Positions 17,250-25,985 of a stretch of DNA of 64,000 nucleotides are shown here, piece after piece (positions within the stretch are counted from its first letter, which is position 1; each line of letters starts with the position of its first letter). The position numbers and the translations under genes are program-made. The notes under the pieces are model-generated. The model was not told where the DNA came from. It did not search any database and saw only the letters and a list, made by a program, of their open reading frames with translations. This DNA comes from an uncultured Pirellulaceae bacterium (GTDB lineage: Bacteria; Planctomycetota; Planctomycetia; Pirellulales; Pirellulaceae), in the NCBI GenBank assembly GCA_938091115.1, contig CALKNI010000147.1, positions 1-64,000 on the forward strand, in the 5' to 3' direction.

Positions 17250-18698
17250 GTGTTAGAAACTCTCCAATTCGCGTGTGAATACCTGATTAACAGCCCAATT
17301 TTGCTGTTGTTAATCATGTCATTTCCATTGTGGTTGCTCGCGCGGAAATCGGGAGTTTTTCCCAGTAAACGGATGATGTTTCTGTTTTTAATACCTGTCC
17401 TGATGTCGTTTTTCCTAATCACCGTGAAAGACGGAGGTGGGCTGCGACGGGTCTTGCTGTTTTCAATCGTGTTGATTGATTTGGCATTTTTAGGAATTGC
17501 CTTTGTTGATCTGATGATGATTGTTCCGCCTTCTGTATTTTCTGGAACGAGAACGGTCCAGAGAATTGCGTCGCAGGGGAAAAGGCAGAAAGTCGAGATC
17601 GAAATTATTAATCATTCAAGCAGGTCTTGTGTGGTTGCCTTGCGAGATGATTTGCCCGAGTCTTTTGTCGCGGAGCCAGATCGCTTTGATATGTCAATTA
17701 GCAGTCGTAGTCGGCTGCAGTTTGTTTATGAGCTGACTGGTCAGCGTCGAGGGCGAGTGGTGTTGGAGTGCATTCATTTAATGGTCGGCAGTCCTCTCAA
17801 GTTATGGAATGGATTCTATCGCTTACCCATTGAATCCATCGTGGATGTTTATCCTGACATGAAGCAAATTGCTGAATATGATTTACTGGCGCGAACGAAT
17901 CGCTTGAATCTAATGGGTCTGCGTCGAACGCGAAAAATTGGACAGGATAATGAGTTCGAACGATTGCGTGATTACACGCAGGACGACAACTACAAGCACA
18001 TCGATTGGCGGACAACCGCTCGACGGAATAAGTTGACGGTTCGCGATTTCCAAGCGAATCAAAGCCAACGATTATTGTTCATGGTTGACTGCGGGCGGAT
18101 GATGACAGGAACTGCTGGAGAAATTAGCCTATTGGATCATTCGCTTAATGCCATGCTGATGCTCAGTTACATTGCATTACGGCAAGGGGATTCAGTTGGC
18201 ATGCTGAGTTTTAGTGACCGGGTTCATAATTTTACGCCAGCGAAGAACGGCGTAAAACATATCAACCGTCTGCTGAATGCTTCTTACGATCAGCGAGCTA
18301 GGTATGTTGAGTCGCGGTACGATGATGCGTTTCTTTATTTGCGGTCACACTGCTCGAAGCGATCACTGGTAATATTAGTGACCAATGTGATCGATGAAAT
18401 AAATTCGCACCAGATAAACCAATATTTGACTTCTTTGACAGGGCGACACTTGCCTTTAGGGGTGTTTCTTCGTGACCGAGCAATGTTTTCTGCCGTGGAT
18501 GAATATGAGTCGCGTGATGATCCTAGTAAAAAACAAATATATGAAGCTGCCGCCGCCGTAGATGTTTTGAATTGGCGAAGGCAGGTGGTTCGCGATATTC
18601 GGCATCAGGGGGCGCTCGCGATGGACTTGTTTCCTGAGGACCTCACTTCTGAATTGATTAACCAGTACTTGCAAATCAAAGCGAGGCACTTACTCTAA
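17250..18698 (+). CDS. DUF58 domain protein
   Basis: 482 aa, start GTG 17250 with AAGG about 10 nt upstream. Two membrane segments in the first 100 residues (LINSPILLLLIMSFPLWLL; LFSIVLIDLAFLGIAFVDL) are followed by a soluble part. The DUF58 core is clear: GLRRTRKIGQDNEFERLRDY and HIDWRTTARRNKL. Downstream, FMVDCGRMM and the DSVGMLSFSD region look like a vWA-like fold, common in this family. Last gene of the seven-gene run; it converges with the mnmE-like gene. Confidence 0.88.
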   Translation: MLETLQFACEYLINSPILLLLIMSFPLWLLARKSGVFPSKRMMFLFLIPVLMSFFLITVKDGGGLRRVLLFSIVLIDLAFLGIAFVDLMMIVPPSVFSGTRTVQRIASQGKRQKVEIEIINHSSRSCVVALRDDLPESFVAEPDRFDMSISSRSRLQFVYELTGQRRGRVVLECIHLMVGSPLKLWNGFYRLPIESIVDVYPDMKQIAEYDLLARTNRLNLMGLRRTRKIGQDNEFERLRDYTQDDNYKHIDWRTTARRNKLTVRDFQANQSQRLLFMVDCGRMMTGTAGEISLLDHSLNAMLMLSYIALRQGDSVGMLSFSDRVHNFTPAKNGVKHINRLLNASYDQRARYVESRYDDAFLYLRSHCSKRSLVILVTNVIDEINSHQINQYLTSLTGRHLPLGVFLRDRAMFSAVDEYESRDDPSKKQIYEAAAAVDVLNWRRQVVRDIRHQGALAMDLFPEDLTSELINQYLQIKARHLL

Positions 18699-18738
18699 GC
18701 TGCGCAATCGAGGCTTTTCAATCCAACTGAGTTGTCGA

Positions 18739-19884
18739 TCAGCCTAATCGTTCCAGTGCCTGATTTAGCGTAGCGGGTGATTTTTGATTGATGCAATCGA
18801 GAGCTTCCTTGAGTCGTTGATGCTGATCCGCAGTGACGGGATAAGCTTGTGATTTACCCGGGAGTTCCGGCACCAATTGAGTGCCAATCATTTTTATTAA
18901 CTCCCGAATTCCCTTTTTGGTTATTACGGAAGTCTGGACGGTAGGTAACTGACCGTTCGAAATGTCGTGAACCTGCCGGTTAGGGAAAAGCAAATCAATC
19001 TTGTTGAGAACAACTAAATCAGGTTTGGTTTGAGTAACGATTTCAGCCCTCTCGGACTGTCGGAGTTCATTTACATCAAAAACACAAATCGTCAAATCCG
19101 AATTTAGGATCTGCGCTTTTGCTTGAGCAATCCCCTGAATCTCGATTGGGTTATCAGAGTTTCTTAGTCCTGCGGTATCTTTCACGGTGACAGGCCAGCC
19201 GTCGATAGCGATTGCTTGTGAAACAACATCGCGGGTCGTTCCAGCAATGTCATGGACAATTGCCCGTTGAAAGCCCGACATGGCATTTACGAGACTGCTT
19301 TTCCCAACGTTCGGCTGACCGCAAAGAACAACAGTTCGGGGGGTAGTGAGGTGCTTCCCAAACTTAGACCAATTGAGCATGGATTGGATGTGGGCAGCGG
19401 CGACACTCAGTTCGTGGGAGGTCAGTAGGTTTCGTATTTGTTGAATTTGGTTAGGCAGTTGCGTAACTAGCCGTAATAAGAACGAAGCGGTTTGGGGTGT
19501 GGTTGCCTGAGTCAGCGCCAGTTGAGTACTAACATTCCAGAAATCTTGAAATTGAGCTGAAAATTCTGCTGCTGGAATTTCAGTGAATCCTCTGGCATTG
19601 AGCGACCCGATGATAGCTTGACTTGCCGTGGTTCCGCCATGACAGTGGATTTCGAAATGTTTTTCACCTCTTTTAGAAACAACGAGATCTTCACCTGTGG
19701 ACTTCCAAATGCCGTAGGCGATGTCTTGGTTTTTCCGGGAAGAGAGGGGGTTTCCGCTTGGCGTTTGTAAGCATTCGTCAATTGTGACTCCTGCTAAATC
19801 GCCATGAATAGCAATTACGGCAACGGCACCGCGCCCGCTCGGAGTAATTTGGCTGCAAACATTAAAGGAAGGTGAGGCGTTCAA
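18739..19884 (-). CDS. Short MnmE/TrmE-like GTPase
   Basis: 381 aa. The N-terminus shows the TrmE-N fold: ITPSGRGAVAVIAIHG and the EIHCHGG motif. The G domain has G1 GQPNVGKSSL, G2 GTTRDVV, G3 DTAG and G4 NKID. MnmE, with MnmG, modifies the wobble uridine of tRNAs. Full-length MnmE is about 450 aa and ends in Cys-x-Gly-Lys, which carries the essential cysteine. This protein ends LNQALERLG with a TAG stop, so the C-terminal helical segment and that cysteine are absent. It may be a divergent paralogue with a different role. Last gene of the rpmA-obgE-coaX run, 33 bp after coaX. Confidence 0.8.
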   Translation of the reverse strand: MNASPSFNVCSQITPSGRGAVAVIAIHGDLAGVTIDECLQTPSGNPLSSRKNQDIAYGIWKSTGEDLVVSKRGEKHFEIHCHGGTTASQAIIGSLNARGFTEIPAAEFSAQFQDFWNVSTQLALTQATTPQTASFLLRLVTQLPNQIQQIRNLLTSHELSVAAAHIQSMLNWSKFGKHLTTPRTVVLCGQPNVGKSSLVNAMSGFQRAIVHDIAGTTRDVVSQAIAIDGWPVTVKDTAGLRNSDNPIEIQGIAQAKAQILNSDLTICVFDVNELRQSERAEIVTQTKPDLVVLNKIDLLFPNRQVHDISNGQLPTVQTSVITKKGIRELIKMIGTQLVPELPGKSQAYPVTADQHQRLKEALDCINQKSPATLNQALERLG

Positions 19885-19917
19885 TGGAATGTTACGTTGC
19901 GGATATGAAAGTATGGG

Positions 19918-20706
19918 TTAGACGCCAATCAGATTTTTTCCGATGGCACGTGCACCTTGCAATACTAAATCAGGTACATAGTGCCAATTTTGATTCAGTT
20001 GTTCAGAAACATCCTTCAGTCCACCACCCGTTAGGAAAGTAGATGCCTTTTGTGTGGAGAGCTTTGACATTTGATTGACAATTTCTCGGATGGCATGCTT
20101 TTGTGAGTGGTAAACGCCTTTACGAATTGCGTCGGTAGTCGACTTCCCAATGATGGAGTCGAAGACTTGAGCGGGTGCCATGTTGTCGGTAATCACGCCC
20201 AGATCTGGTAGGGCATCGGTAAAAGCACTGAGTCGTTTGAAGTTAGATTCAGCGCCTGGAAAGATGACGCCGCCTTGAAAAATACCTTGAGGGTCTACCC
20301 AGTCGATGGTCACTGCAGTGCCTGCGTCGACAATGATCACTGGGCCTCCTGTGTTATTTAGTTGCCATGCCATCCAGGCAGAAATTAAGCGATCTCTCCC
20401 CAAAAGCTTCCGGGATTCGATATTAGTTGGAAGTGCGACATCACTCTCGTCAATGAGATGGAGGTGGTCACTAGGTCTGTGTTGCTTAACCCAGTCTATT
20501 AGCTTCGATTCTTTTTGCCGGTGGACGCTCGACACGGACCAAAAGAAGACGTCGTTTTTTAGAGGTAGCTCGGAGAGTTTTTGATTCAGGGTTTCGGCAT
20601 TAACCGCCAGTTGAGTCTCCCAGTTGTCGGTCATGTCGGGGCTGTCGGGGCTGTCGATCGCAATCTTGATCGAGCTGTTACCGATATCGACTGCAATCAA
20701 TCGCAT
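19918..20706 (-). CDS. coaX: Type III pantothenate kinase
   Basis: 262 aa. ASKHA-fold kinase that phosphorylates pantothenate in the first step of coenzyme A synthesis. Motifs of the type III (CoaX) class are visible: VDIGNSSIK at residues 5-13 (phosphate-1 region), GRDRLISAWMA, and PVIIVDAGTAVTIDWV with GGVIFPG. Length is typical (about 255). Start codon at 20704-20706 overlaps the end of obgE, so the two are probably translationally coupled. Confidence 0.93.
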   Translation of the reverse strand: MRLIAVDIGNSSIKIAIDSPDSPDMTDNWETQLAVNAETLNQKLSELPLKNDVFFWSVSSVHRQKESKLIDWVKQHRPSDHLHLIDESDVALPTNIESRKLLGRDRLISAWMAWQLNNTGGPVIIVDAGTAVTIDWVDPQGIFQGGVIFPGAESNFKRLSAFTDALPDLGVITDNMAPAQVFDSIIGKSTTDAIRKGVYHSQKHAIREIVNQMSKLSTQKASTFLTGGGLKDVSEQLNQNWHYVPDLVLQGARAIGKNLIGV

Positions 20707-21698
20707 GAGGAATGCTGCTCCAAAACTTGATCGATTCGATTCATCAGCTGTGGCAGGCCATCACCAGTAACTGCCGAAATTAAAAATACGTCGTTTTCCG
20801 TTTCGCTTCGGAGTGTTGCAGCAACCTCCTGGGCGGGAGGCAATTCGGATTTGGTGACCACAATAATTTCCGGTCGTGTTTTCAATTGAGGGTTGTATTC
20901 CTCAAGTTCGCGTCGGATCGCCCAGTAATTTTCTGTGGCGTCGGTTTGATCGAGCGGCATGGGCTCGACCAAATGGACGAGGATTCCCGCCCGTTCGATG
21001 TGTTTTAGAAAGTCGTGCCCGAGGCCAACCCCTTCCGATGCTCCTTCGATCAACCCTGGGATATCTGCCAGAATAAAGGACCGGTCAGCATCGATTTGTA
21101 CTTGTCCGAGGTTGGGGAACTTGGTTGTGAAAGGGTAGTCAGCAATTTCAGGCTTTGCGCTTGAGAGTCGACTTAGCAGGGTACTTTTGCCCGCATTGGG
21201 TTTTCCAATCAAGCCAACATCCGCAATCACTTTCAGTTCAAGTTTAAGGACCCTTGATTCACCGGGTCCGCCCTGCGTTGCTTGCCGGGGTGCTTGATTG
21301 GTGGAAGACTTAAAGCGGGTATTGCCTCTGCCTCCACGCCCTCCGCGGGCGGCGATTACCGAATCGCCATCGACAGCGAGGTCTTTGATGATCAAATCCG
21401 TTTCGGCATCGATAACGATGGTACCTGCCGGCACCAAAACCGTTATGTCGTCAGCGCACGCACCGTGTCGGTTTGCGCCTTCGCCGTTGTTACCATTTTT
21501 CCCTCGCACGTGATGGCGGTTGGCAAGGGCGACCAGACTGTTGACTCCATGCTTTGCGATGAGGATGACGCTTCCCCCGTTGCCGCCGTCACCACCATTA
21601 GGCCCTCCGCGAGGGACATATTTTTCTCGGCGAAAACTCATGCATCCGTGTCCACCCCGTCCTCCAGTTACTTCGATTTGAACTTGGTCGACGAACAT
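20697..21698 (-). CDS. obgE: GTPase ObgE/CgtA
   Basis: 333 aa from the internal ATG (CAT at 21696-21698). The ORF track start at 21860 would add 54 residues and cross a terminator hairpin; Obg proteins begin with FVDQ at the N-terminus. The glycine-rich Obg domain is clear (VTGGRGGHGCMSFRREKYVP, GGPNGGDGGNGG). The GTPase domain has GKPNAGKSTLL, DIPGLIEGASEG and KSELPP. ObgE binds the 50S subunit and is involved in ribosome assembly and stress control. Downstream of rpmA, as in most bacteria. Confidence 0.95.
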   Translation of the reverse strand: MFVDQVQIEVTGGRGGHGCMSFRREKYVPRGGPNGGDGGNGGSVILIAKHGVNSLVALANRHHVRGKNGNNGEGANRHGACADDITVLVPAGTIVIDAETDLIIKDLAVDGDSVIAARGGRGGRGNTRFKSSTNQAPRQATQGGPGESRVLKLELKVIADVGLIGKPNAGKSTLLSRLSSAKPEIADYPFTTKFPNLGQVQIDADRSFILADIPGLIEGASEGVGLGHDFLKHIERAGILVHLVEPMPLDQTDATENYWAIRRELEEYNPQLKTRPEIIVVTKSELPPAQEVAATLRSETENDVFLISAVTGDGLPQLMNRIDQVLEQHSSCD

Positions 21699-21764
21699 GG
21701 TATTCCAGACAAAATTGAATGCGGCGGTGCGATGGAGGGGGCAGGCTTCGAAATTGCAAAAATA

Positions 21765-21789
21765 AAGGATGCCATGATCTGGCATCCTT
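21765..21789 (-). terminator. Terminator/attenuator between rpmA and obgE
   Basis: Perfect stem AAGGATGCCA/TGGCATCCTT with a 5-nt loop, followed on the minus strand by TTATTTTT. It lies between rpmA and obgE, so it would reduce or end transcription after rpmA. Confidence 0.65.
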
Positions 21790-21869
21790 ATTCTTAATTC
21801 ATAATGGAAGGGGGTGACGTACGGAGGTCGGTCGTATGTTTTTACCTCCGCCTCTGGCAACCACTGTCC

Positions 21870-22121
21870 TTAGTTGGTTTCGGCAACGACGTTGATTCGA
21901 CGTCCGTTACGATCAAACATGACGTTTCCATCAACAAGCGCAAAAAGTGTGTAGTCATTTCCTTGGCCAACACCCTTTCCAGGATGCCATTTATTACCAA
22001 CTTGTCGAATTAGGATGTTCCCTGCAACGACGCGTTCTCCGCCAAACTTTTTGACCCCTCGACGTTGGGCGTTGGAATCGCGCCCGTTTCGGCTGGAGCC
22101 TTGTCCCTTTTTGTGGGCCAT
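21870..22121 (-). CDS. rpmA: 50S ribosomal protein L27
   Basis: 83 aa. Matches L27 throughout: [19 protein letters not shown] at the N-terminus (the mobile tail reaching the peptidyl-transferase centre), [19 protein letters not shown] and [16 protein letters not shown]. Ends NVVAETN. L21 (rplU), which normally precedes L27, is not found within the roughly 1.5 kb upstream; the next upstream gene on this strand is unrelated (a secreted unknown). Followed by a terminator, then obgE and coaX. Confidence 0.96.
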   Translation of the reverse strand: MAHKKGQGSSRNGRDSNAQRRGVKKFGGERVVAGNILIRQVGNKWHPGKGVGQGNDYTLFALVDGNVMFDRNGRRINVVAETN

Positions 22122-22237
22122 TAAACTGCTTTCTTTGTTCTCAAATACTCGTGGTAATTCTCGGTAATTCGCTCACCGAGCGGCTCGAATCCAGAAAACT
22201 TCAGTGGTCCGGATCCGACAAAATCGGAAGCGAGATT

Positions 22238-23515
22238 TTAGCGGTAAATCCACATATGATCAAGGCTTTTAATGAAGCGGATTCCGTCAAAGTCTTTTTC
22301 CCAGAACTGAGGTTCCAGAACGAGGGTGTAGCTGTCTTTTCCCTCTTTAAATGACCACTTTTTGCCGGTAATCAACGTGGTAAGGGCGGTGTTAGCGTCT
22401 AGCGTAATTCCTGCATTTTCGAAAGATTTCAAGATGGAAGGTGGCATTTTACCCTGATCGAGCATTGGCGCGATGGTGGAGTTGAAGTCCTTGAGGCTAA
22501 TCTGTGCATCAGTTTCTGTGACTAACACGTCCCGTTTGGCTTCTTCGTTTTTGAAATAACCTCTCAAGATTGGTCCAGGCAAGTTGTAACGAGTGGTGAC
22601 CAACGCCTGCATCGCCGGATCGTCAATCAACGGGATACCGAATTTTACAAAGTCGGAGGTTTCGTCAACTGAATCACCTGGCCGCCAAAAGTTAAGTTGT
22701 AGCGTTTTCAGTTTAGACGGAGCGGAAACTGGATCAGAAAGTCGGAAAGCGTTTGTTAACCCCTGGACAAAAACACTTACAAAGTCAATTCGAGGATCGA
22801 CGTTCTCCCAAATCGCAACTCCCCAAATTCCTCGATCGGTAGCGTTTTTGGCTGCCGGAATTTTGGCTTGTGACATCTGGTGGCTATCGAATAAGACTTG
22901 GTTAGGATCTTCCTTTTGACGAATTTGTTCTAAGGCAATGGGAGAGATCGTGTCTCGATAAGAAACTTTTTGGTATCCCTTGTTCACGGGAACCCAGCCT
23001 TCAAGAGTGAAACGGGGAAGGAACTTTTTGGCTTGCGAGTCAATTGATTTATCGAAGTCGACTTCTTTGGTGATGTGGTCAAATTTTGGATTCTGTTTTA
23101 CGTCGCTGATGGTCATGTTTTGGCCAGTGTCTCGAATTCGGTAGACCATGTACCAGTAATTTCGCGTGGCTGCCTTTCCGTTCCCGGTTGGGATTCGGAG
23201 TTTGGCTTGCCGAAGTCCAGTAAAAGAGAATTCGTACTGCCAGACATTATTTCGGAACATTACGACGCTACGAGATTGTCCGAATAATGTTTTTTTCTGG
23301 GCGATTGTTTTGGGATCAAATTTGGTTGCGTTTAAGTCCGGCATTACCATTGGAAGCGAGAACATGTCGCGGGGATCCAGATTTTCCGGAATCGTTTTGA
23401 GCACGCCTTTGGCCAGCGGGCGAGGCGCGTCGGTTTGCGCGTCGGTATAGTTGGTCAATGAGGCAAGAGCCACAAGAGACATTACGAATCCAAAAATTAA
23501 GCGGTGACTCTGCAT
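22238..23515 (-). CDS. Secreted protein of unknown function
   Basis: 425 aa from ATG at 23513-23515, which gives a good signal peptide (MQSHRLIFGFVMSLVALA ... TDA before QTDAP). The ORF track start at 23608 lies 31 residues upstream of it and is not needed. The mature part has no enzymatic motif I recognise. A tryptophan/tyrosine-rich central part (RNYWYMVYRIRD; GIWGVAIWENVDPRIDFVSV) and the overall style are common in planctomycete-only families. Gene-free 448 bp follow upstream on the chromosome. Downstream, 116 bp separate it from rpmA. Confidence 0.7.
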   Translation of the reverse strand: MQSHRLIFGFVMSLVALASLTNYTDAQTDAPRPLAKGVLKTIPENLDPRDMFSLPMVMPDLNATKFDPKTIAQKKTLFGQSRSVVMFRNNVWQYEFSFTGLRQAKLRIPTGNGKAATRNYWYMVYRIRDTGQNMTISDVKQNPKFDHITKEVDFDKSIDSQAKKFLPRFTLEGWVPVNKGYQKVSYRDTISPIALEQIRQKEDPNQVLFDSHQMSQAKIPAAKNATDRGIWGVAIWENVDPRIDFVSVFVQGLTNAFRLSDPVSAPSKLKTLQLNFWRPGDSVDETSDFVKFGIPLIDDPAMQALVTTRYNLPGPILRGYFKNEEAKRDVLVTETDAQISLKDFNSTIAPMLDQGKMPPSILKSFENAGITLDANTALTTLITGKKWSFKEGKDSYTLVLEPQFWEKDFDGIRFIKSLDHMWIYR

Positions 23516-23963
23516 AATAAGTTGCCAGTCAAAGGGGGTTAATAATGTTTGCAAGGGTTGGGCAAGACTTGTCTTGCTCCCACCAAAACAGGATGAAATT
23601 GCCGTCAAATTCTACGTTTTTAGTATAGTTGCCCGTTTTTCACAGGGTCAAGTTTAAGATGAATTGATGACCTTAAAAGTCCATAATCAACTGTTGCGGT
23701 TGTGACGATTAGCCCAATGTTTTGAGTTGCAAGGTCGATTGGCCGCTCGATTTTTGTTGCCATTTTCTGAATTCACAGGAATTGGACATCGAAGATCGAT
23801 AGCTGGATGTAAGTCTTTTTAATGCGAAACCGAGACGAATGTCCCAAAAACCACGCTTTTATTGGGATTTCTTAAGGGAAATCACCTCAAAGTGAAGCTT
23901 GACCAGGCGATTGTTGCCGGCTTCTCCGTCGAACTATTTTTCGACAAAAACAGGTAGGATCAA
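23516..23963. other. Intergenic stretch, no gene
   Basis: 448 bp between the secreted unknown and the SpoVG-like gene. Only the upstream region of the unknown is expected here (minus strand). No ORF, repeat or hairpin could be supported. Confidence 0.5.
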
Positions 23964-24563
23964 TCAGTCAAAAATTCCTTTGCCGAATTCTCCGGGAGAA
24001 CCACCGGCCGATTCTTGTCGTGTATTTTTTGCCTGGTTGTGCGGAGTAGGCGGAATATCGGTTCCTTCGTCCTGACGGAGGTCTTCAACGTGGGGATTCG
24101 TATTGTCCTGATGACTATTGCGGTGAGGGGGGGCGGCTACGGTTTCCTCGTTAAAGTCTTCATCGTAGCGGGAGCGATAGCCCGGCTGTGATGCGAGTTT
24201 CGTTTCATGGTTTAGTTCTTTGATGACCCGTTTTTGGATCATCTCTCGGCATCTCGCGTTTACCGGATGGGCGATGTCGGCGTAAAGTTTTGCTCTTCCG
24301 CCAGAATCATGTTCGATATGGTCCGACTTTAATTGGCTTCCGCAATGATTGCAGAAGCTCGCTCTAAGGTGATTTTTAGTTCTACACTTATAGCAATTCG
24401 ATGTAAGCTTTCTGCTTGGCATGGCGACGAAAGGCCCATTATTACCTTCGATGATTTTCAAATCTCGAACGACGAAACAATCGTCAAACGTGACACTGCA
24501 AAATCCTCTTAAGCGATCTTCGGCGCTCTCAATTAATTTAATTCTGACTTCCGTAATCTCCAT
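23964..24563 (-). CDS. SpoVG-family protein with zinc-ribbon insertion
   Basis: 199 aa. The first 52 residues match SpoVG closely (MEITEVRIKL; VTFDDCFVVRDLKIIEGNNG; FVAMPSRKL). SpoVG then normally continues straight to the DIAHPVN motif, but here about 35 residues intervene with four cysteines (C57, C60, C71, C74: CYKC ... CNHC), a zinc ribbon. The SpoVG motif ADIAHPVN then resumes. The C-terminal 80 residues are polar and probably disordered. SpoVG proteins are small RNA/DNA-binding regulators. It lies 39 bp downstream of ispE, a pairing also seen in Firmicutes. Confidence 0.8.
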   Translation of the reverse strand: MEITEVRIKLIESAEDRLRGFCSVTFDDCFVVRDLKIIEGNNGPFVAMPSRKLTSNCYKCRTKNHLRASFCNHCGSQLKSDHIEHDSGGRAKLYADIAHPVNARCREMIQKRVIKELNHETKLASQPGYRSRYDEDFNEETVAAPPHRNSHQDNTNPHVEDLRQDEGTDIPPTPHNQAKNTRQESAGGSPGEFGKGIFD

Positions 24564-24602
24564 TACGTGCTCCTTCGCGCGTTCCTCGTGTTGTTGGTTT
24601 AA

Positions 24603-25553
24603 TCAGGAGGCGATTTGTGTCAGTGTTTGAGTGAAAAAGACTCTGGTGTCAGGAAATCGCGCAGCAAGATATTGGGTCGCATGCCGTGCTACGCGAGAGG
24701 TTGAAAAAACGCCGAAGTAACTCGATCCACTTCCACTCATTTGGTGGCCGAGGCAATTCAAACGTGAAAACTCTTTTTTTAAATTTAGAAAAGTCTGGGT
24801 GATCGCAGGGTTAATTGGTTCTGCAAATTCTTGCAGTCGATTAAACATGTTGGTTCCCAAAGTGTGTGGGTCAACTTGCTGGAAACTACTTATAAATTTA
24901 TTAATTTGGATAGGATATGTTGGGACAGTCACTCGATTGAAAATGGAGGCGGTCGGGATTCCAAAATCAGGTTTAGCGATGACAACTGGAATTCCACAGG
25001 TGGCTTGAATCGGTTCAATTTTCTCGCCGCGCCCACGGCAAATCGCCGTTCCCCCGTGTAGGAAAAATGGAATGTCGCTGCCTAGTTGGGCAGCGATCTT
25101 CGACAATTTGTCTCGATTCCAATTGAGTTGCCAAAGCTGATTACCGGCAATAAGTGCTGCTGCCGCGTTACTGGATGCTCCTCCCAGACCTGCTGCCGAT
25201 GGGATTTGTTTGTCCAATTGAATCTTGAAACCGTCCCGGCAGCAATTAGCGGTCTGTTGTTCACGAGCTGTCTCTCGAAGCAACTGCAGTGATCGAATGA
25301 TCAGATTCCGATCATCGCCGGGAATTGAGTCTTTTTCTTGCGGAAGGTTACCACGCCCGGGCGTGCGAATGGTAAGAGTTAAGTCCTCGTCATTATGTCG
25401 TGTAAATCTCATTCGATCAAAAATAGATACAGTGGACATCACGGTTTCAAGTTCATGAAACCCATCTGCTCGGCGATTCAGGAGCTCTAAGAACCAATTA
25501 ATTTTGGCAGGAGCGGCAATTTCAATTTCGTTAATACTAGAACGCAAGAGCAT
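24603..25553 (-). CDS. ispE: 4-diphosphocytidyl-2-C-methyl-D-erythritol kinase
   Basis: 316 aa from ATG at 25551-25553; the ORF track start at 25637 adds 28 residues not part of the family. GHMP kinase of the MEP isoprenoid pathway, phosphorylating CDP-methylerythritol. Motif 1 is APAKINWFLELL (about residues 13-24, with the catalytic Lys), the glycine-rich motif 2 is IPSAAGLGGASSNAA, and motif 3 is GHQMSGSGSSYFG near the C-terminus. No strong ribosome-binding site is visible. Upstream gene of the ispE-SpoVG pair. Confidence 0.92.
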   Translation of the reverse strand: MLLRSSINEIEIAAPAKINWFLELLNRRADGFHELETVMSTVSIFDRMRFTRHNDEDLTLTIRTPGRGNLPQEKDSIPGDDRNLIIRSLQLLRETAREQQTANCCRDGFKIQLDKQIPSAAGLGGASSNAAAALIAGNQLWQLNWNRDKLSKIAAQLGSDIPFFLHGGTAICRGRGEKIEPIQATCGIPVVIAKPDFGIPTASIFNRVTVPTYPIQINKFISSFQQVDPHTLGTNMFNRLQEFAEPINPAITQTFLNLKKEFSRLNCLGHQMSGSGSSYFGVFSTSRVARHATQYLAARFPDTRVFFTQTLTQIAS

Positions 25554-25926
25554 GGTTGTTTTGAACAAGCAGGTGTTAACTTGATGTGCAATTGGTGAAT
25601 GACCATAGCCAGGCGAAAGCATTGTGAGGCCGGTCACGACGTGAATCCGAAAGAGTTGTTCTCAAGGGCGAGGTAAGTGATTTGATGATTTCCCGAAGTC
25701 TTCTAAATCGTTTATAAAGGGTTGAATGAGCATAACCAAGATACTTGAGGAACTTTATTGACATATCTTCTGCTATTCTATTTAGCTATTGCTAATAGTT
25801 AAATTTGCCTTTGTCGCTCAGTGTTACTGGGTAAACCTTGTGACCTTGAAAAGGTTGATTTAATATCGAGTTTACCTGTCGATGAAATGTAAGTTGCGGG
25901 GACCGGGTAAACCACGTTGTGTTGTC

Positions 25927-25958
25927 GGCGACGGTTTGTCGCCCTAAGTCGTTAGGGC
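25927..25958 (+). promoter_or_regulatory. Two overlapping hairpins in the leader of the DUF368 gene
   Basis: GGCGAC (25927-25932) pairs with GTCGCC (25938-25943), and GCCCTAA (25941-25947) pairs with TTAGGGC (25952-25958). They share GCC at 25941-25943, so both cannot form fully at once. They end 28 bp before the start codon. Could be a leader switch or a bipartite binding site; no known riboswitch class recognised. The rest of the 25554-25985 gap shows a TTGACA at 25758-25763 without a well-placed -10. Confidence 0.4.
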
Positions 25959-25985
25959 ATGTTCTAATCGAGTGGAATTTAGGAT

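Noticed and set aside
21282-21797. 171-aa plus-strand ORF across obgE
   Set aside because: Antisense shadow of the obgE gene; no motif.
25758-25790. TTGACA-based promoter for DUF368
   Set aside because: No well-spaced -10 element; also over 190 bp from the gene.
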